A stretch of DNA of 64,000 bases from Bacteroidota bacterium (GCA_026391735.1 JAPLDL010000022.1:124001-188000); one strand, 5' to 3'. Shown: positions 33,262 through 42,729, counted from the first letter of the stretch. Numbers and translations are program-made. The notes: a model not told the origin generated them from the letters alone.

Positions 33262-34116
33262 ATGAAAATATTCAGAGTTCTGCTTCCTGTCCTGTTAGTC
33301 TGTGGTTGGATTTTAACCTCCTGTGATAAACTGGATCCTCCCTATGCAGCTGTGAAGACTCAATTTGACACCACAAATAAGCCTTTTATCCTTCTGGAGG
33401 AATATACGGGACATAAATGCAATAACTGTCCGCTGGCGACAAAAAAGGCCCATAGCCTGGCCGAATATTATATGGGCAGGGTGATCATTATGGAAGTGCA
33501 TGCCACAAACCTGGCTGATCCCGACCCGAAATATACTCTCGATCTGAGAACAACTGAAGGTTCACAATGGTGTACTGACTTCGGAATCGGGTATGTTCCA
33601 AGGGCCCTGGTCAACCGCTCCCTTTTCGGCGGCAGTTACCCGGTCAATTCCGATCAATGGGCAACAGCTATCCAGTCACAAATGCTTTTACCGGTCAAAA
33701 CCAGTATTAGAGCCCAGGCATCTTATAATGCCGATTCCAAAGAAATCACGGCTAATATCACGGTATTGTTTAAACGAAAACTCTCAGCCGATGCCGGTAT
33801 CAACCTGTATATTGTTGAGGACAGTATTGTGGGGTTGCAGTCTAATAAGGACACTGCGGCAGGACCTACTCCCGAGATCAATCCCTATTATTTTAACGAA
33901 ACATTCAGGGCTTCCATGAATGGCACATACGGTGATCAGCTTACGACCACTGTTGATACGGCGAAGACTTATACCTATACGAAGAAATACACGATCAGCA
34001 GTACTGACTGGGTCCCCGCCCAGCTTTATTTAATAACAACGATCACTGATCCTGCAACACCGAGAGGGGAAATAATTGGAGTGAATAAGATCAGAATTTC
34101 CTCTTCAGCCCGTTGA
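33262..34116 (+). CDS. Omp28-related outer membrane lipoprotein
   Basis: From the ATG at 33262 it has 284 residues: a lipoprotein signal (KIFRVLLPVLLVCGWILTSC) and an Omp28-type thioredoxin-like domain with ILLEEYTGHKCNNCPLATKKAH, carrying a CxxC, and GYVPRALVNRS. Omp28 of Porphyromonas is a surface lipoprotein. The domain sits downstream of a TlpA-like gene and a DUF6029 gene. The longer frame from 33181 overlaps DUF6029 coding sequence and is rejected. A strong terminator follows. Confidence 0.88.
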   Translation: MKIFRVLLPVLLVCGWILTSCDKLDPPYAAVKTQFDTTNKPFILLEEYTGHKCNNCPLATKKAHSLAEYYMGRVIIMEVHATNLADPDPKYTLDLRTTEGSQWCTDFGIGYVPRALVNRSLFGGSYPVNSDQWATAIQSQMLLPVKTSIRAQASYNADSKEITANITVLFKRKLSADAGINLYIVEDSIVGLQSNKDTAAGPTPEINPYYFNETFRASMNGTYGDQLTTTVDTAKTYTYTKKYTISSTDWVPAQLYLITTITDPATPRGEIIGVNKIRISSSAR

Positions 34117-34136
34117 TTTTTCGGCTTCCGCCTGAT

Positions 34137-34179
34137 AACACGAGAGAGGCCGCCCTTTTTGGGCGGCCTCTCTCGTGTT
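34137..34179. terminator. Bidirectional terminator
   Basis: A 19-bp perfect stem of AACACGAGAGAGGCCGCCC with a TTTTT loop separates the convergent Omp28-related and C25 protease genes. Confidence 0.92.
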
Positions 34180-34198
34180 TAATCAAGTCTGAAGTTGA

Positions 34199-37100
34199 CT
34201 ACCTGCTCAGGATCACTTTCCTGATCTCGGTGCGGCTGTCGGTCTGAATCCTGCAGAAATACATCCCCGGATCCAGTCGGCTTGCATCAACAGTGAACAA
34301 ATGTTTGCCCTGCTGCTGGGAGGCCTGGTGGGTTAACGCCAGTACTTTGTTCCCGTACGTGTCGTATATGGTAACACTGATCAGTTCCTGTTTCATGTCA
34401 TCCACCGAGACAGTAAATATATCATGGAACGGATTTGGATAAATAGCAATGCTATTGAGTGAAGCCTGATCAGAAGTTCCGACCGGATAGTACATGATAG
34501 TATTTGAAGGAACCGAGGAGCAGAAACTCGTCGGGTCGGTATATACATCAGTATAATTGCCGTAATCGGAAAGCTGATATGTTTGTGCGGTAGCCCCGGG
34601 GATCGCATTGCCGAAGATGTACCACTGGTTCCCTGTAGCCTTGTCCGACTCAAGCTGGCTACCGTTGATAATAATAACTGGTGCTGCAGGAACAGGGGCC
34701 AGTGTTACAGGGATAGGTGAGGAGGTTAGCTGGGTAGTTCCGTCAGAAACGGTTACAGTGTATGTGACGTTGTTTGATGGCACCGAAACCGGGAACTGCA
34801 GCGCAGGGTTATCCAGGTAGGTAGCAGGATCCCACCCGTAGGTATATACACCGCTTCCTCCGGTCGGAATCACTGCCAGCTGGGATGAACCGCCCTGGCA
34901 AACAGTCGATGGAAAGGCATTGTATTGCAAACTCATCGGTCCGCCAATACAGCTCAGCTTTGCTTTCCATCCGGGCTTGGTTACTGTGGCATTGGAACGC
35001 CAAAGAAATGTTAGTGCACCGGAAGCTGCAGTGGATACCAGGCTGTCGGGAAGGGTATTCCCGCAGAAAGTGCCTAATAAAGGATCTGAGGTTGTGGTCC
35101 CGTTATAGACCCTCATATAGTCATTATTGCATGAAGTGGAGGTTTCAACGTCAAATAAGTGGAATTTAACTTTCATACTTGCCCCTGAAGTTCCGGGATA
35201 GCATGTGAGGGTCATATTTTCATAATTCGCATAGTTGAAATCCATTCCGCCTGAATCGTAAAACCAGCTGTTGCACGTGGTTTCCGTACCGTTATGCATC
35301 ATGATCACCGGGATCGCGCCTATTTCGAGGGTGCAGGTCTTTAATACGGAATATTGGTTATTCAGGCCTGAAGCTCCGGTAAAATTCAAATCAACGTCGG
35401 TTCCCAAAGGCGTGACACCATTTACCGACACATTGAAAGAAGCAACGGCCGGACTCATTTCAGGAATCGTTCCCAGGTAAAGACCTGGATTTGTCACAAG
35501 GATATACATCATCGACTGTGCATCGGCCAGCAAATGGGCTGTCGAGTTCACGGCGGTAGCGTGGCCGCTGTTCATCATGGTGATGTTTAAAGTTGCTGTT
35601 TCACCAGGGTCAAGTATCCCGTTGTTGTTCCCGCCGGGAGCAGGGTCCAGCACCTGGATAAGGGTGACGTTCAGTGAAGGAGCATTCAGGGTCAGGTCGA
35701 GTTCCTGGTTCCAGTTCAGGGAACCGTCGGTCAGATGAAGGCTGCAAACGGCTTTATGCTGGTCAGGGACGTTATCTTTGATTTCAATGTCAAAAGCTGC
35801 ATTGCCGGTGATGTTTCCTCCTGCAGGAACGGGTCCGAACGAGAAAGCCGGCCGTGTGATCACGATATTGGTGTCGGACGAGCTCAGGGTCCCTTCAACA
35901 TTACCTGAAGCGGCAATCCCCACATTCTTCAGCGTGACATTAAGGCTGATATGTTCGTTGTAATCGGCCAGGTGGTTGTTGTTCCCGCCAAGCGAGTCGT
36001 TTACGGTATAGCCTCCGAGTTCAATAAAGGGGCCTGAGGCCGGAATGAACTGAACGCTGTCGACCAGGGGTTTGCGGTTTTGTTTGGTGATAATAAGGCG
36101 GGCATAACCCGGGCTGCTTAACGCGGGGAAACTTAATGTGGCTATTCCCGAGGAGTCAACAAAACGTGCATCGAGAAGTGTGGTGTCATTCAGTGATAAG
36201 GCAACTAATGAAAGCGGTTCGGTCGTCACAGCCAGGCTGGTCATTGTCAAAAGCCTTGTATGCTCGAAGGTGGCCGACAGTGAAGGGGGCACTGAATAAT
36301 AAATACTCAGTGACGGATCTCCCATCAGGCAATAGGTTTCCCAGTAATACAATTTCATGCCAGAGTTGGATTCTTCAACGGCATAGTCACCGCCCTGCAC
36401 CATTTGACCCATAGTCACAAAATACTCCGATAAGGGTTCCCCGTTGTCATGAAAGGTCCTGTCGTAAGCTCCAAGATGTGCAGCATTATACGGGGGGCCG
36501 GCTGCTATAACAGCTTTGTTCCCGCAGGCCCACCAGTAATCCTCATCCCAGTATGAATAATCGGAACAGCCGATATACCCCAGGGCTCCTTTATTTGCAG
36601 CCCGGGTTATTTCCTTTGAAAAACAGGTCGTGCTGAAATTTGCTGCTTTGCAGCAATTTCCGATCATCAACGGGTATTTATGGGCATTCTGCAAGGCCGG
36701 GATATTGGATATGGTGAAGGAAGGATCAGCCCAACCTGCTTCGCTTCCATGAGCGGTATAGTTTGCAAACCCTACACCGTCGGAAACGTTCTGTCTGATG
36801 TTGGCGGCATAATTCCCGCCAGTGGGTTCGGGTTGAAGGTAGGTATGAGATAAGAGGTTATGAGCTGAATTATAATAGTTGATGGTTCCGTAGTTGATCT
36901 GCCCGTTGCCGTATACCGGACCGTTGGTTGCATCGGCACCTGCCACCATTACGCATTGACCCAGGAAAGCATCATTGGGCATGGTGTATTGCTCGTATTC
37001 CAGGGTCTTGTCAATGTACACATTAAGCTGGTCAGCGTTCTGGGCTGCAAACCTTCCGTAAGTTATCTCGGGTATGTTATCGTTGGTGAATTCGCAGTAA

Positions 37101-38101
37101 TACATGTCGGAAGGATGGCCTCCTGTGTTCCAGGCCGGGATCTGTCCTACATCACCGACGAACAATACAAAACTGGGAGGGCTGAATCCTGCAGGAGGGT
37201 TGGTATACATTCCATGGACATAGGCTTTTATAGAGGTGTTGGTCGTCCCTACGGAGGGGTTATCGGTATATCCGACAATAACTTTGAACCCTTTACGGGT
37301 TTTCCATTTTATAAACCGTTTCAGGGGCTCTTTAAAAGAAGAATGTGCTACGATCAGGTACGTTGCCGGCGAAGTAGTAATGAGAGAATCGGTGGATTTC
37401 GGCAGGTTGGGTATCTGGCTGTAAAGCGCCTGGTAGTATGGTGATGAGTATTTGTCGAGCAATCTTTTTGTGGCCTGAAGGTCGGGATGGGTGAACACCA
37501 CCCGGGCTTCGATCCGGTCATATACCCTGATGGTTCCGCTTACCGGATTATACTGTACCGGTGAGATGTCGAGCCTGGCAAGGACCACAGCTCTCATGAT
37601 GCCAACGTAAGTGACGTTCATCAGCGGCGCATCGGTAAACCTGTTCAGCTGATACACCGGCTGGTTCATGACAAAGGGAACCTGGGCGGGATCTGTGATC
37701 TGCTTTGATAACGGGGCCTGGGCCGGAATGACAGCCGAATTTATACCATAGTCGCTTAGCCTGAAATCCTGGAAATGTGAATACGAAATAACAATATCAT
37801 ATCCTGCATCCACCGGCACCTGGATGAGTTTGTGGTAAACCGGTAACTTCGGGTCTCCCACCGCCTGATTAAAGCCAAAACCCCCGGCAAGTAGTTCCGT
37901 GAATAGACCCAGCCGTGTTTGCACATCACGGTAATCCAACGTGCTCACATCTACTGTGACATCGACCGACTGGAACGGGACCGAAGAATAATTAACTGCA
38001 TTATTCCCGGGTTTGATAATTATGCTTCCAGCCATCAGCAAAGAGGAAAACTGCATAAAGCCCAGGACGAAGAGGAGCCTGTAAAAGTGTTTGATTGTCA
38101 T
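34199..38101 (-). CDS. Gingipain-type C25 cysteine protease with T9SS sorting domain
   Basis: The 1300-residue secreted protease has a signal peptide (to about residue 25), an N-terminal propeptide-like region (about 30-220), and a C25 catalytic domain (about 240-600). The catalytic histidine is at 451 in YTAHGSEAGW and the cysteine pair at 483-484 in IGNCCKAANF, as in the Porphyromonas gingipains. Beta-sandwich domains follow (about 650-930), then a CUB-like domain with paired cysteines (about 950-1065), and a C-terminal sorting domain (about 1215-1300, IAIYPNPF ... GMYFCRIQT) that targets it through type IX secretion to the cell surface. Substrate specificity cannot be told. Confidence 0.95.
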   Translation of the reverse strand: MTIKHFYRLLFVLGFMQFSSLLMAGSIIIKPGNNAVNYSSVPFQSVDVTVDVSTLDYRDVQTRLGLFTELLAGGFGFNQAVGDPKLPVYHKLIQVPVDAGYDIVISYSHFQDFRLSDYGINSAVIPAQAPLSKQITDPAQVPFVMNQPVYQLNRFTDAPLMNVTYVGIMRAVVLARLDISPVQYNPVSGTIRVYDRIEARVVFTHPDLQATKRLLDKYSSPYYQALYSQIPNLPKSTDSLITTSPATYLIVAHSSFKEPLKRFIKWKTRKGFKVIVGYTDNPSVGTTNTSIKAYVHGMYTNPPAGFSPPSFVLFVGDVGQIPAWNTGGHPSDMYYCEFTNDNIPEITYGRFAAQNADQLNVYIDKTLEYEQYTMPNDAFLGQCVMVAGADATNGPVYGNGQINYGTINYYNSAHNLLSHTYLQPEPTGGNYAANIRQNVSDGVGFANYTAHGSEAGWADPSFTISNIPALQNAHKYPLMIGNCCKAANFSTTCFSKEITRAANKGALGYIGCSDYSYWDEDYWWACGNKAVIAAGPPYNAAHLGAYDRTFHDNGEPLSEYFVTMGQMVQGGDYAVEESNSGMKLYYWETYCLMGDPSLSIYYSVPPSLSATFEHTRLLTMTSLAVTTEPLSLVALSLNDTTLLDARFVDSSGIATLSFPALSSPGYARLIITKQNRKPLVDSVQFIPASGPFIELGGYTVNDSLGGNNNHLADYNEHISLNVTLKNVGIAASGNVEGTLSSSDTNIVITRPAFSFGPVPAGGNITGNAAFDIEIKDNVPDQHKAVCSLHLTDGSLNWNQELDLTLNAPSLNVTLIQVLDPAPGGNNNGILDPGETATLNITMMNSGHATAVNSTAHLLADAQSMMYILVTNPGLYLGTIPEMSPAVASFNVSVNGVTPLGTDVDLNFTGASGLNNQYSVLKTCTLEIGAIPVIMMHNGTETTCNSWFYDSGGMDFNYANYENMTLTCYPGTSGASMKVKFHLFDVETSTSCNNDYMRVYNGTTTSDPLLGTFCGNTLPDSLVSTAASGALTFLWRSNATVTKPGWKAKLSCIGGPMSLQYNAFPSTVCQGGSSQLAVIPTGGSGVYTYGWDPATYLDNPALQFPVSVPSNNVTYTVTVSDGTTQLTSSPIPVTLAPVPAAPVIIINGSQLESDKATGNQWYIFGNAIPGATAQTYQLSDYGNYTDVYTDPTSFCSSVPSNTIMYYPVGTSDQASLNSIAIYPNPFHDIFTVSVDDMKQELISVTIYDTYGNKVLALTHQASQQQGKHLFTVDASRLDPGMYFCRIQTDSRTEIRKVILSR

Positions 38102-38135
38102 ATCTTTGTTAGTTTATGTGATCCTGAAATAAAGA

Positions 38136-39371
38136 CTATTCAGCCCGCATCATGGTTGCATCGATCTTGCGGATATTATAAATCTGGTACCATCCCACCA
38201 GGAAACCTATCGACATTACTATCACAAATATAGTAAGAAAATCAACCGGTAGCATATGCACGGGGTAGCTATTTACCACGAATGTGCTGTTAACATCGCC
38301 CAGCCTGATCAGGCCAAAGCGCATCTGGGCCCAGCATATTAATGCGCCCAGAGCCAATCCGGCTACAGCCCCGCAAAAAGAGATCAGCATGCCCTCAATC
38401 ATAAAAATGCGCTGAACAAGGGTTTTGCTGGCTCCCAGGCTCTGAAGCACTGCAATGTCTTTCTTCTTCTCCAGGATGAGCATGGAAATCGAAGCAATGA
38501 CATTGAACGTAGCGATAAGCAGAATGAAGGCCAGAATCATCACGATAGCCCATTTTTCAGTGCGAAAAATTTTATAGATCAGTTCCTGCTGCTCATACCG
38601 GTTTTTAACCCTGAATTTTTCACCGGCCACAGCCTGAAGCTGTTTCTGAACTTCCCCGGCGTCGGCCGACTTATCCAAACCTATCTCCAGTGAAGTAAGC
38701 TCCGATTTGTATCCAAGGATCTGTCGTAAAAAGCGGATAGGCAGGAGAACATATTTCACGTCAAAGTCACTTTGAATTGAAAACGTGCCTGAAGGGAAGA
38801 TCGAAGCCATATTAAAAGCATTGTCGAATACATTGGTAAAGTCAGCATCGCGACGGGCCACATAAACTGTGATAGGGTTCTTGAAATCGTTCAGGTTTGC
38901 GCCCAGGTAATCGGCAATTCCGTAACCCAGGACCGCAAAATTCAAAGCGCCCTCTTCCAGAATAAAATGCCCTGACGCCATCATGGTGTCGATGCCGCAC
39001 ATCTTCTCGTAGTCGCTGCTGACGCCTTTGAGTGTGACGATGGACTGTTTGTCGAGGTATTTCATCAGAGCGTTCTCTTCGACCACTTCCGTAACGACGT
39101 TTACTCCTTTAATTTTTTTCAGACTGCGGATGTCCACTTCGTTGGTGCCAAAGGTTTTTCCATGTTTCAAGGTGATCGCCATGTCGGGATTGAATGAGTT
39201 GAAGAGGGATTCCGAAAGGCGGGCAAACCCGTTAAATACCGAAAGCACGATCACCAGCGCCGCGGTCACTATCATGACGCCAGAGGCTGATATCAGCGAT
39301 ATGATGTTTATGATATTATGGGACTTCCTGGAGAAGAGGTAACGGCGTGCTATGTAGAGTGGGAAGTTCAT
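38136..39371 (-). CDS. LolC/LolE-type ABC transporter permease
   Basis: The 411-residue protein has the FtsX/MacB topology: one N-terminal helix (residues 20-48, after the RRYLFSRKSHNIINIIS segment), a large periplasmic domain, and three C-terminal helices (about 270-400). Sequence fits the lipoprotein-releasing group (LolC/LolE), which extracts lipoproteins from the inner membrane for outer membrane targeting. The ATPase (LolD) is not in the window. The start overlaps the stop of the methyltransferase gene by 4 bp. Confidence 0.88.
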   Translation of the reverse strand: MNFPLYIARRYLFSRKSHNIINIISLISASGVMIVTAALVIVLSVFNGFARLSESLFNSFNPDMAITLKHGKTFGTNEVDIRSLKKIKGVNVVTEVVEENALMKYLDKQSIVTLKGVSSDYEKMCGIDTMMASGHFILEEGALNFAVLGYGIADYLGANLNDFKNPITVYVARRDADFTNVFDNAFNMASIFPSGTFSIQSDFDVKYVLLPIRFLRQILGYKSELTSLEIGLDKSADAGEVQKQLQAVAGEKFRVKNRYEQQELIYKIFRTEKWAIVMILAFILLIATFNVIASISMLILEKKKDIAVLQSLGASKTLVQRIFMIEGMLISFCGAVAGLALGALICWAQMRFGLIRLGDVNSTFVVNSYPVHMLPVDFLTIFVIVMSIGFLVGWYQIYNIRKIDATMMRAE

Positions 39372-40183
39372 TTCCAGGCTTTAACCAACAATCCGGTTCC
39401 ACTTTCATGGTTACTGTAAAGATCCATGCAATTGAAAAGTAATGCAAAGGGAGATGTCAGCAGATAGTAAAACGGTAAAATGATGAACAGAAGCTTGCTT
39501 GCATTCAGCATCAGGATGGGGTATTTCATCGAAAGTTTCCATCCCAGCTGGCCCGGTATGCCGTAAGAGTAGCTAGCCTCGCAGCTGCTGAACCCGGCTT
39601 TCCGGAGCTTCTCCTGTATGTCGATGATGTTATACCCGTCACGTACATGCTCATCGATAAATGATTCCCCGTGATCATGGTCATGAACATCGGATCCTCC
39701 CTGGTCTGATGGTGTTGAAATAAGAAGCATACCATCCTGTGAAAGCGAATCGTAAAAGTTTGAGAAGACTTTCTCATCTTCGGCAATATGTTCCATTACA
39801 TCCACCGATAGGATAAGGTCAAACTGCCCGGGCTTTGTAAATGAGGTCAGGTCGGCTTTTTCAAATAGCACGTTTTTTTTCCCGGCCTTGTCAAAAAACG
39901 CATTACAATCGGCAATCTGCTCGTCTTTAACATCCACCGCCAGGATACTGCTGTTGAGTTTAAGCCCCGACATGAACCATGTATACTGACCGAAGCCCGA
40001 TCCGGCATCGAGGATATTTACTTTAGAGGCGACGGGTATGGATTTTGCCCAGGATCTCAGTTCTTTTCTTACATGCCAGGAACGGAGCAGCAGGATATCC
40101 AGCAGTTTGTAAAACAGTTTTCGAAGAAACGGGGTTTTATTGAATACTTTGCCCAGGGAACGTTTTATCGGGTCGTACTGCAT
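39368..40183 (-). CDS. Class I SAM-dependent methyltransferase
   Basis: The 271-residue protein has motif I (VNILDAGSGFGQYTW, residues 54-68), a following ILAVDVKDEQ, and DLILSVDVMEHI, as in small-molecule or lipid methyltransferases. A hydrophobic C-terminal stretch (YPILMLNASKLLFIILPFYYLL, about residues 225-250) suggests membrane association. The substrate is unknown. It is tightly packed between rbfA and the LolC-like gene. Confidence 0.85.
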   Translation of the reverse strand: MQYDPIKRSLGKVFNKTPFLRKLFYKLLDILLLRSWHVRKELRSWAKSIPVASKVNILDAGSGFGQYTWFMSGLKLNSSILAVDVKDEQIADCNAFFDKAGKKNVLFEKADLTSFTKPGQFDLILSVDVMEHIAEDEKVFSNFYDSLSQDGMLLISTPSDQGGSDVHDHDHGESFIDEHVRDGYNIIDIQEKLRKAGFSSCEASYSYGIPGQLGWKLSMKYPILMLNASKLLFIILPFYYLLTSPFALLFNCMDLYSNHESGTGLLVKAWK

Positions 40184-40190
40184 GAAGTGA

Positions 40191-40529
40191 TCAGGATTTC
40201 AACAGGTTATCAATATTTTCGATATAATCCAGGGAATCGTCTTCGAAAAACTGGAGCTCAGGGATGATCCTGAGCTGGTTGCGGAGCCCCTGGGCCATAT
40301 GAAACCTGAGGTCCTTTCCGTGGTGCTTTATCAGGGCCATCAGTGCAGCTTTATCCTTAGTGCCGAAAAGACTCAGGTAAATTTTGGCCTGCGAAAGGTC
40401 TTTGGTAACGTTGACTTTTGTGACCGTGATCATTGCACCGCTGAAAAGGCTGCGGCCTTCACGCAGAAAGGCGTTGCCCAGCTCTTTCTGGATCATACGG
40501 TTGATTTTCTGTTGACGCATGCTTTCCAT
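40191..40529 (-). CDS. rbfA: 30S ribosome-binding factor RbfA
   Basis: RbfA binds the 30S subunit and helps 16S rRNA maturation. The 112-residue protein has the family pattern: RQQKINRMIQKELGNAFL, MITVTKVNVTKDLSQAKIYLS and LRFHMAQGLRNQLRIIPELQF. A -7 element (40534-40541) ends only five bases before the ATG at 40529, so transcription would begin near it; a second ATG at 40520 would give a 9-base leader and a typical N-terminus. A heptad array lies directly upstream. Confidence 0.93.
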   Translation of the reverse strand: MESMRQQKINRMIQKELGNAFLREGRSLFSGAMITVTKVNVTKDLSQAKIYLSLFGTKDKAALMALIKHHGKDLRFHMAQGLRNQLRIIPELQFFEDDSLDYIENIDNLLKS

Positions 40530-40533
40530 GGTA

Positions 40534-40541
40534 CAAAGATA
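40534..40541 (-). promoter_or_regulatory. Promoter -7 element for rbfA
   Basis: TATCTTTG on the minus strand, exact TAnnTTTG match, five bases upstream of the first ATG and directly beside the heptad array at 40551-40659. Confidence 0.55.
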
Positions 40542-40550
40542 TGGAAATTA

Positions 40551-40659
40551 CGGGAACAGGAAACCGGGAATCGGGAACCGGGAATCGGGAAACGGGAAAC
40601 GGGAATCGGGAACCGGGAAGCGGGATACGGGATTTCATAATCCCGATTCCCGATTCCCG
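40551..40659. repeat. 7-bp array with hairpin between rbfA and amt
   Basis: Twelve heptads (mostly CGGGAAT, CGGGAAC, CGGGAAA) run from 40551 to 40634. A 4-base loop TCAT follows, then three heptads in opposed orientation (AATCCCG, ATTCCCG, ATTCCCG) to 40659. The junction CGGGATT-TCAT-AATCCCG is a 7-bp hairpin. It occupies nearly all of the space between the end of amt and the rbfA promoter. Confidence 0.92.
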
Positions 40660-40666
40660 AATATTT

Positions 40667-41884
40667 TTACAGTGCTCCTTCGTCGTAGGCTTTTTCTCCG
40701 TGAATGGCATAGTCGAGGCCTGTCTTTTCTGCCTCTTCATCTACTTTCACAGGAGTAATAAAGTTGATGATGACCAGCATCAGGTAAGTAAATACAAAGG
40801 CATATGTTGCAGCGGCTAGGGTAGCAATAACCTGTTTGAGGAAAAACGATGTGTTCCCTGCAAGCAGTCCGTCGGCACCGGCTGCATTAACACCTTTTAC
40901 AGCGAAAACTCCCAGGAGAATAGTGCCAAGCACTCCGCCTACACCATGAACCCCCCAAACATCCAGCGCATCATCCCACTTCATCTTGTTTTTAAACAAT
41001 ACAGCCATGTAGCAGCATACACTGGCTGCACCCCCTATGATTGGAGCGGCCCATAAGGGTACAAAACCCGCACAGGGAGTGATCGTCGCCAATCCTGCTA
41101 TGGAACCTGTAAGAAGGCCCACAAACTTGGGTTTCTTGGCATGGGACCATTCAAGGAACAGCCATACAACAGTTGCAAAAGAAGCTGCGACATCGGTATT
41201 CAAAAATGCCAGGGAGGTGACGCTGTCTACCGCGACTTCGCTCCCTGCATTGAAACCGTACCATCCAAACCATAGCAAGCCACTACCAATTGCTACCAAC
41301 GGAATGCTGTTTGGCGTGGAGTTCTTGTCAACACGGGCTCCCACATACAACACCGACGCAAGGGCTGCAAATCCTGCCGTGGCGTGAACCACTATGCCGC
41401 CTGCAAAATCCAGTACGCCCCAATGTGCCAGAAGGCCGTTGCCCCAGATCATATGGACGAACGGATAATAAACAAGAATCTGCCACATGGTCAGGAAGAT
41501 AAAGTAAGCCTTGAAATTGACGCGGTTTACAAAAGCGCCAGTGATCAAGGCAGGAGTGATGATAGCGAACATCATCTGGTATGCAATAAATACAAACTCA
41601 GGGATCTTTCCATTGGTATACATGGAAGTAGGAGAGACCCCATGCAGGAAGGCTTTGTCAAGATTCCCGATTATGCCTCCGTCGCCTCCGCTGAAACAAA
41701 GCGAATACCCGAAGGTTACCCATAAAACAGTCGTCCAGCCAAGAGAAACAAAACTCTGGATCATAATACCCAGGATGTTGCGTTTGGTTGCCAGACCACC
41801 ATAAAACATTGCCAGGCCCGGGGTCATCAGCATGACCAGGCTGGCCGCTAACAGCATAAAGCCGGTTGAACCAGTTTCAATCAT
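40667..41884 (-). CDS. amt: Ammonium transporter
   Basis: The 405-residue protein has eleven helices and the Amt pattern: a first helix with LVMLMTPGLAMFYGG, then SLGWTTVLWVTFGYSL, then DFAGGIVVHATAGFAALA with the first pore histidine, and a later AWDALDVWGVHGVGG-type segment (WDDALDVWGVHGVGGVLGT) with the second. It imports ammonium. No glnK/P-II gene is adjacent, which is unusual for amt. An 18-bp palindrome lies 53 bp upstream of the start. Confidence 0.94.
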   Translation of the reverse strand: MIETGSTGFMLLAASLVMLMTPGLAMFYGGLATKRNILGIMIQSFVSLGWTTVLWVTFGYSLCFSGGDGGIIGNLDKAFLHGVSPTSMYTNGKIPEFVFIAYQMMFAIITPALITGAFVNRVNFKAYFIFLTMWQILVYYPFVHMIWGNGLLAHWGVLDFAGGIVVHATAGFAALASVLYVGARVDKNSTPNSIPLVAIGSGLLWFGWYGFNAGSEVAVDSVTSLAFLNTDVAASFATVVWLFLEWSHAKKPKFVGLLTGSIAGLATITPCAGFVPLWAAPIIGGAASVCCYMAVLFKNKMKWDDALDVWGVHGVGGVLGTILLGVFAVKGVNAAGADGLLAGNTSFFLKQVIATLAAATYAFVFTYLMLVIINFITPVKVDEEAEKTGLDYAIHGEKAYDEGAL

Positions 41885-41936
41885 AAATCAAGGTGTTAAG
41901 TGAATATTCCGTTAAAGGTTTCTTTCAGGACTCATC

Positions 41937-41954
41937 ATTTGCAAGGATGCAAAT
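41937..41954. promoter_or_regulatory. Palindrome upstream of amt, candidate operator
   Basis: ATTTGCA-AGGA-TGCAAAT, 7-bp perfect arms, 53 bp upstream of the amt start in a 176-bp gap. No TAnnTTTG element is visible there, so the promoter could depend on an activator or another sigma factor. Confidence 0.35.
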
Positions 41955-42020
41955 AAAGGAAACCCCCGTGTAATGCGGAATACCGGATGTTCTGAATTAA
42001 AACTAAGTGATTTACGTAGG

Positions 42021-42055
42021 GATGTCAGATGTCAGATGTCAGATCCTGCATCTCA
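42021..42055. repeat. Short 7-bp array downstream of the response regulator
   Basis: GATGTCA three times, then GATCCTG and CATCTCA, at 42021-42055. The TGTCAGA family unit flips into CTGCATC at the end. It stops five bases before the response regulator stop codon. Confidence 0.75.
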
Positions 42056-42060
42056 AATGG

Positions 42061-42729
42061 TCATGCCTCCCCCAGATTGTTGCGTATCGCAAACTTCACC
42101 ATGTCTACTGTACTTTTGAAATTGTACTTCTGCATGATGTTGTTTTTATGGGTCTCAACAGTCCTGATGCTTATGCTCAGCCGGTCGGCGATTTCCATAT
42201 TGGACAATCCTTCTGTATAAAGCCTCAGGATCTCCGTCTCGCGCGAAGTCAGGCTCGCCTTGCGTGCAATAGCCTCCGGCGTGGTCGTCGATTTTACCGA
42301 ATGGGAATAAAGCTTCGAGATCACCTGGGCTACTGCAGGGCTGAAAAATTCTTCCCCCCTGGCTACGGTCCTGATTGCTTTCAGCAGTTCAGCCTTTGTG
42401 GTGTCCTGCTTAGGAAGGTACCCTTTGGCTCCGGCTTTCAGGGAATTGAAAATATAATCTTCGGTAACATACATTGACAGAACAAGTACATGAACACCGG
42501 GATGTTTCTCCTGTATCCTGCGGATGAGTTCAATGCCCGATTTGCCGGGCATCGAAAGATCGGTAATGACCACGTCAGGGTCAACTTTTCTGATGATTTC
42601 GAGCGCTTTCGTGATATCGGCAGCGCCTTCGCATACTTCGATGTCCCCTGCCTCACTGAGCATGTTGCTCAGCCCGTCGCGGATGATCTGGTGATCATCG
42701 ACCAGCAGGACCTTGATCCTTGTTTTCAT
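42061..42729 (-). CDS. NarL/FixJ-type response regulator
   Basis: The 222-residue protein has a receiver domain (residues 1-120; DDHQIIRDG, phospho-acceptor Asp in VVITDLSMPGKSG, and a conserved Lys in GAKGYLPKQDT) and a LuxR-type HTH at the C-terminus (LTSRETEILRLYTEGLSNMEIADRLSISIRTVETHKNNI). It overlaps the histidine kinase gene by 4 bp, so the two form a system. Confidence 0.93.
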   Translation of the reverse strand: MKTRIKVLLVDDHQIIRDGLSNMLSEAGDIEVCEGAADITKALEIIRKVDPDVVITDLSMPGKSGIELIRRIQEKHPGVHVLVLSMYVTEDYIFNSLKAGAKGYLPKQDTTKAELLKAIRTVARGEEFFSPAVAQVISKLYSHSVKSTTTPEAIARKASLTSRETEILRLYTEGLSNMEIADRLSISIRTVETHKNNIMQKYNFKSTVDMVKFAIRNNLGEA

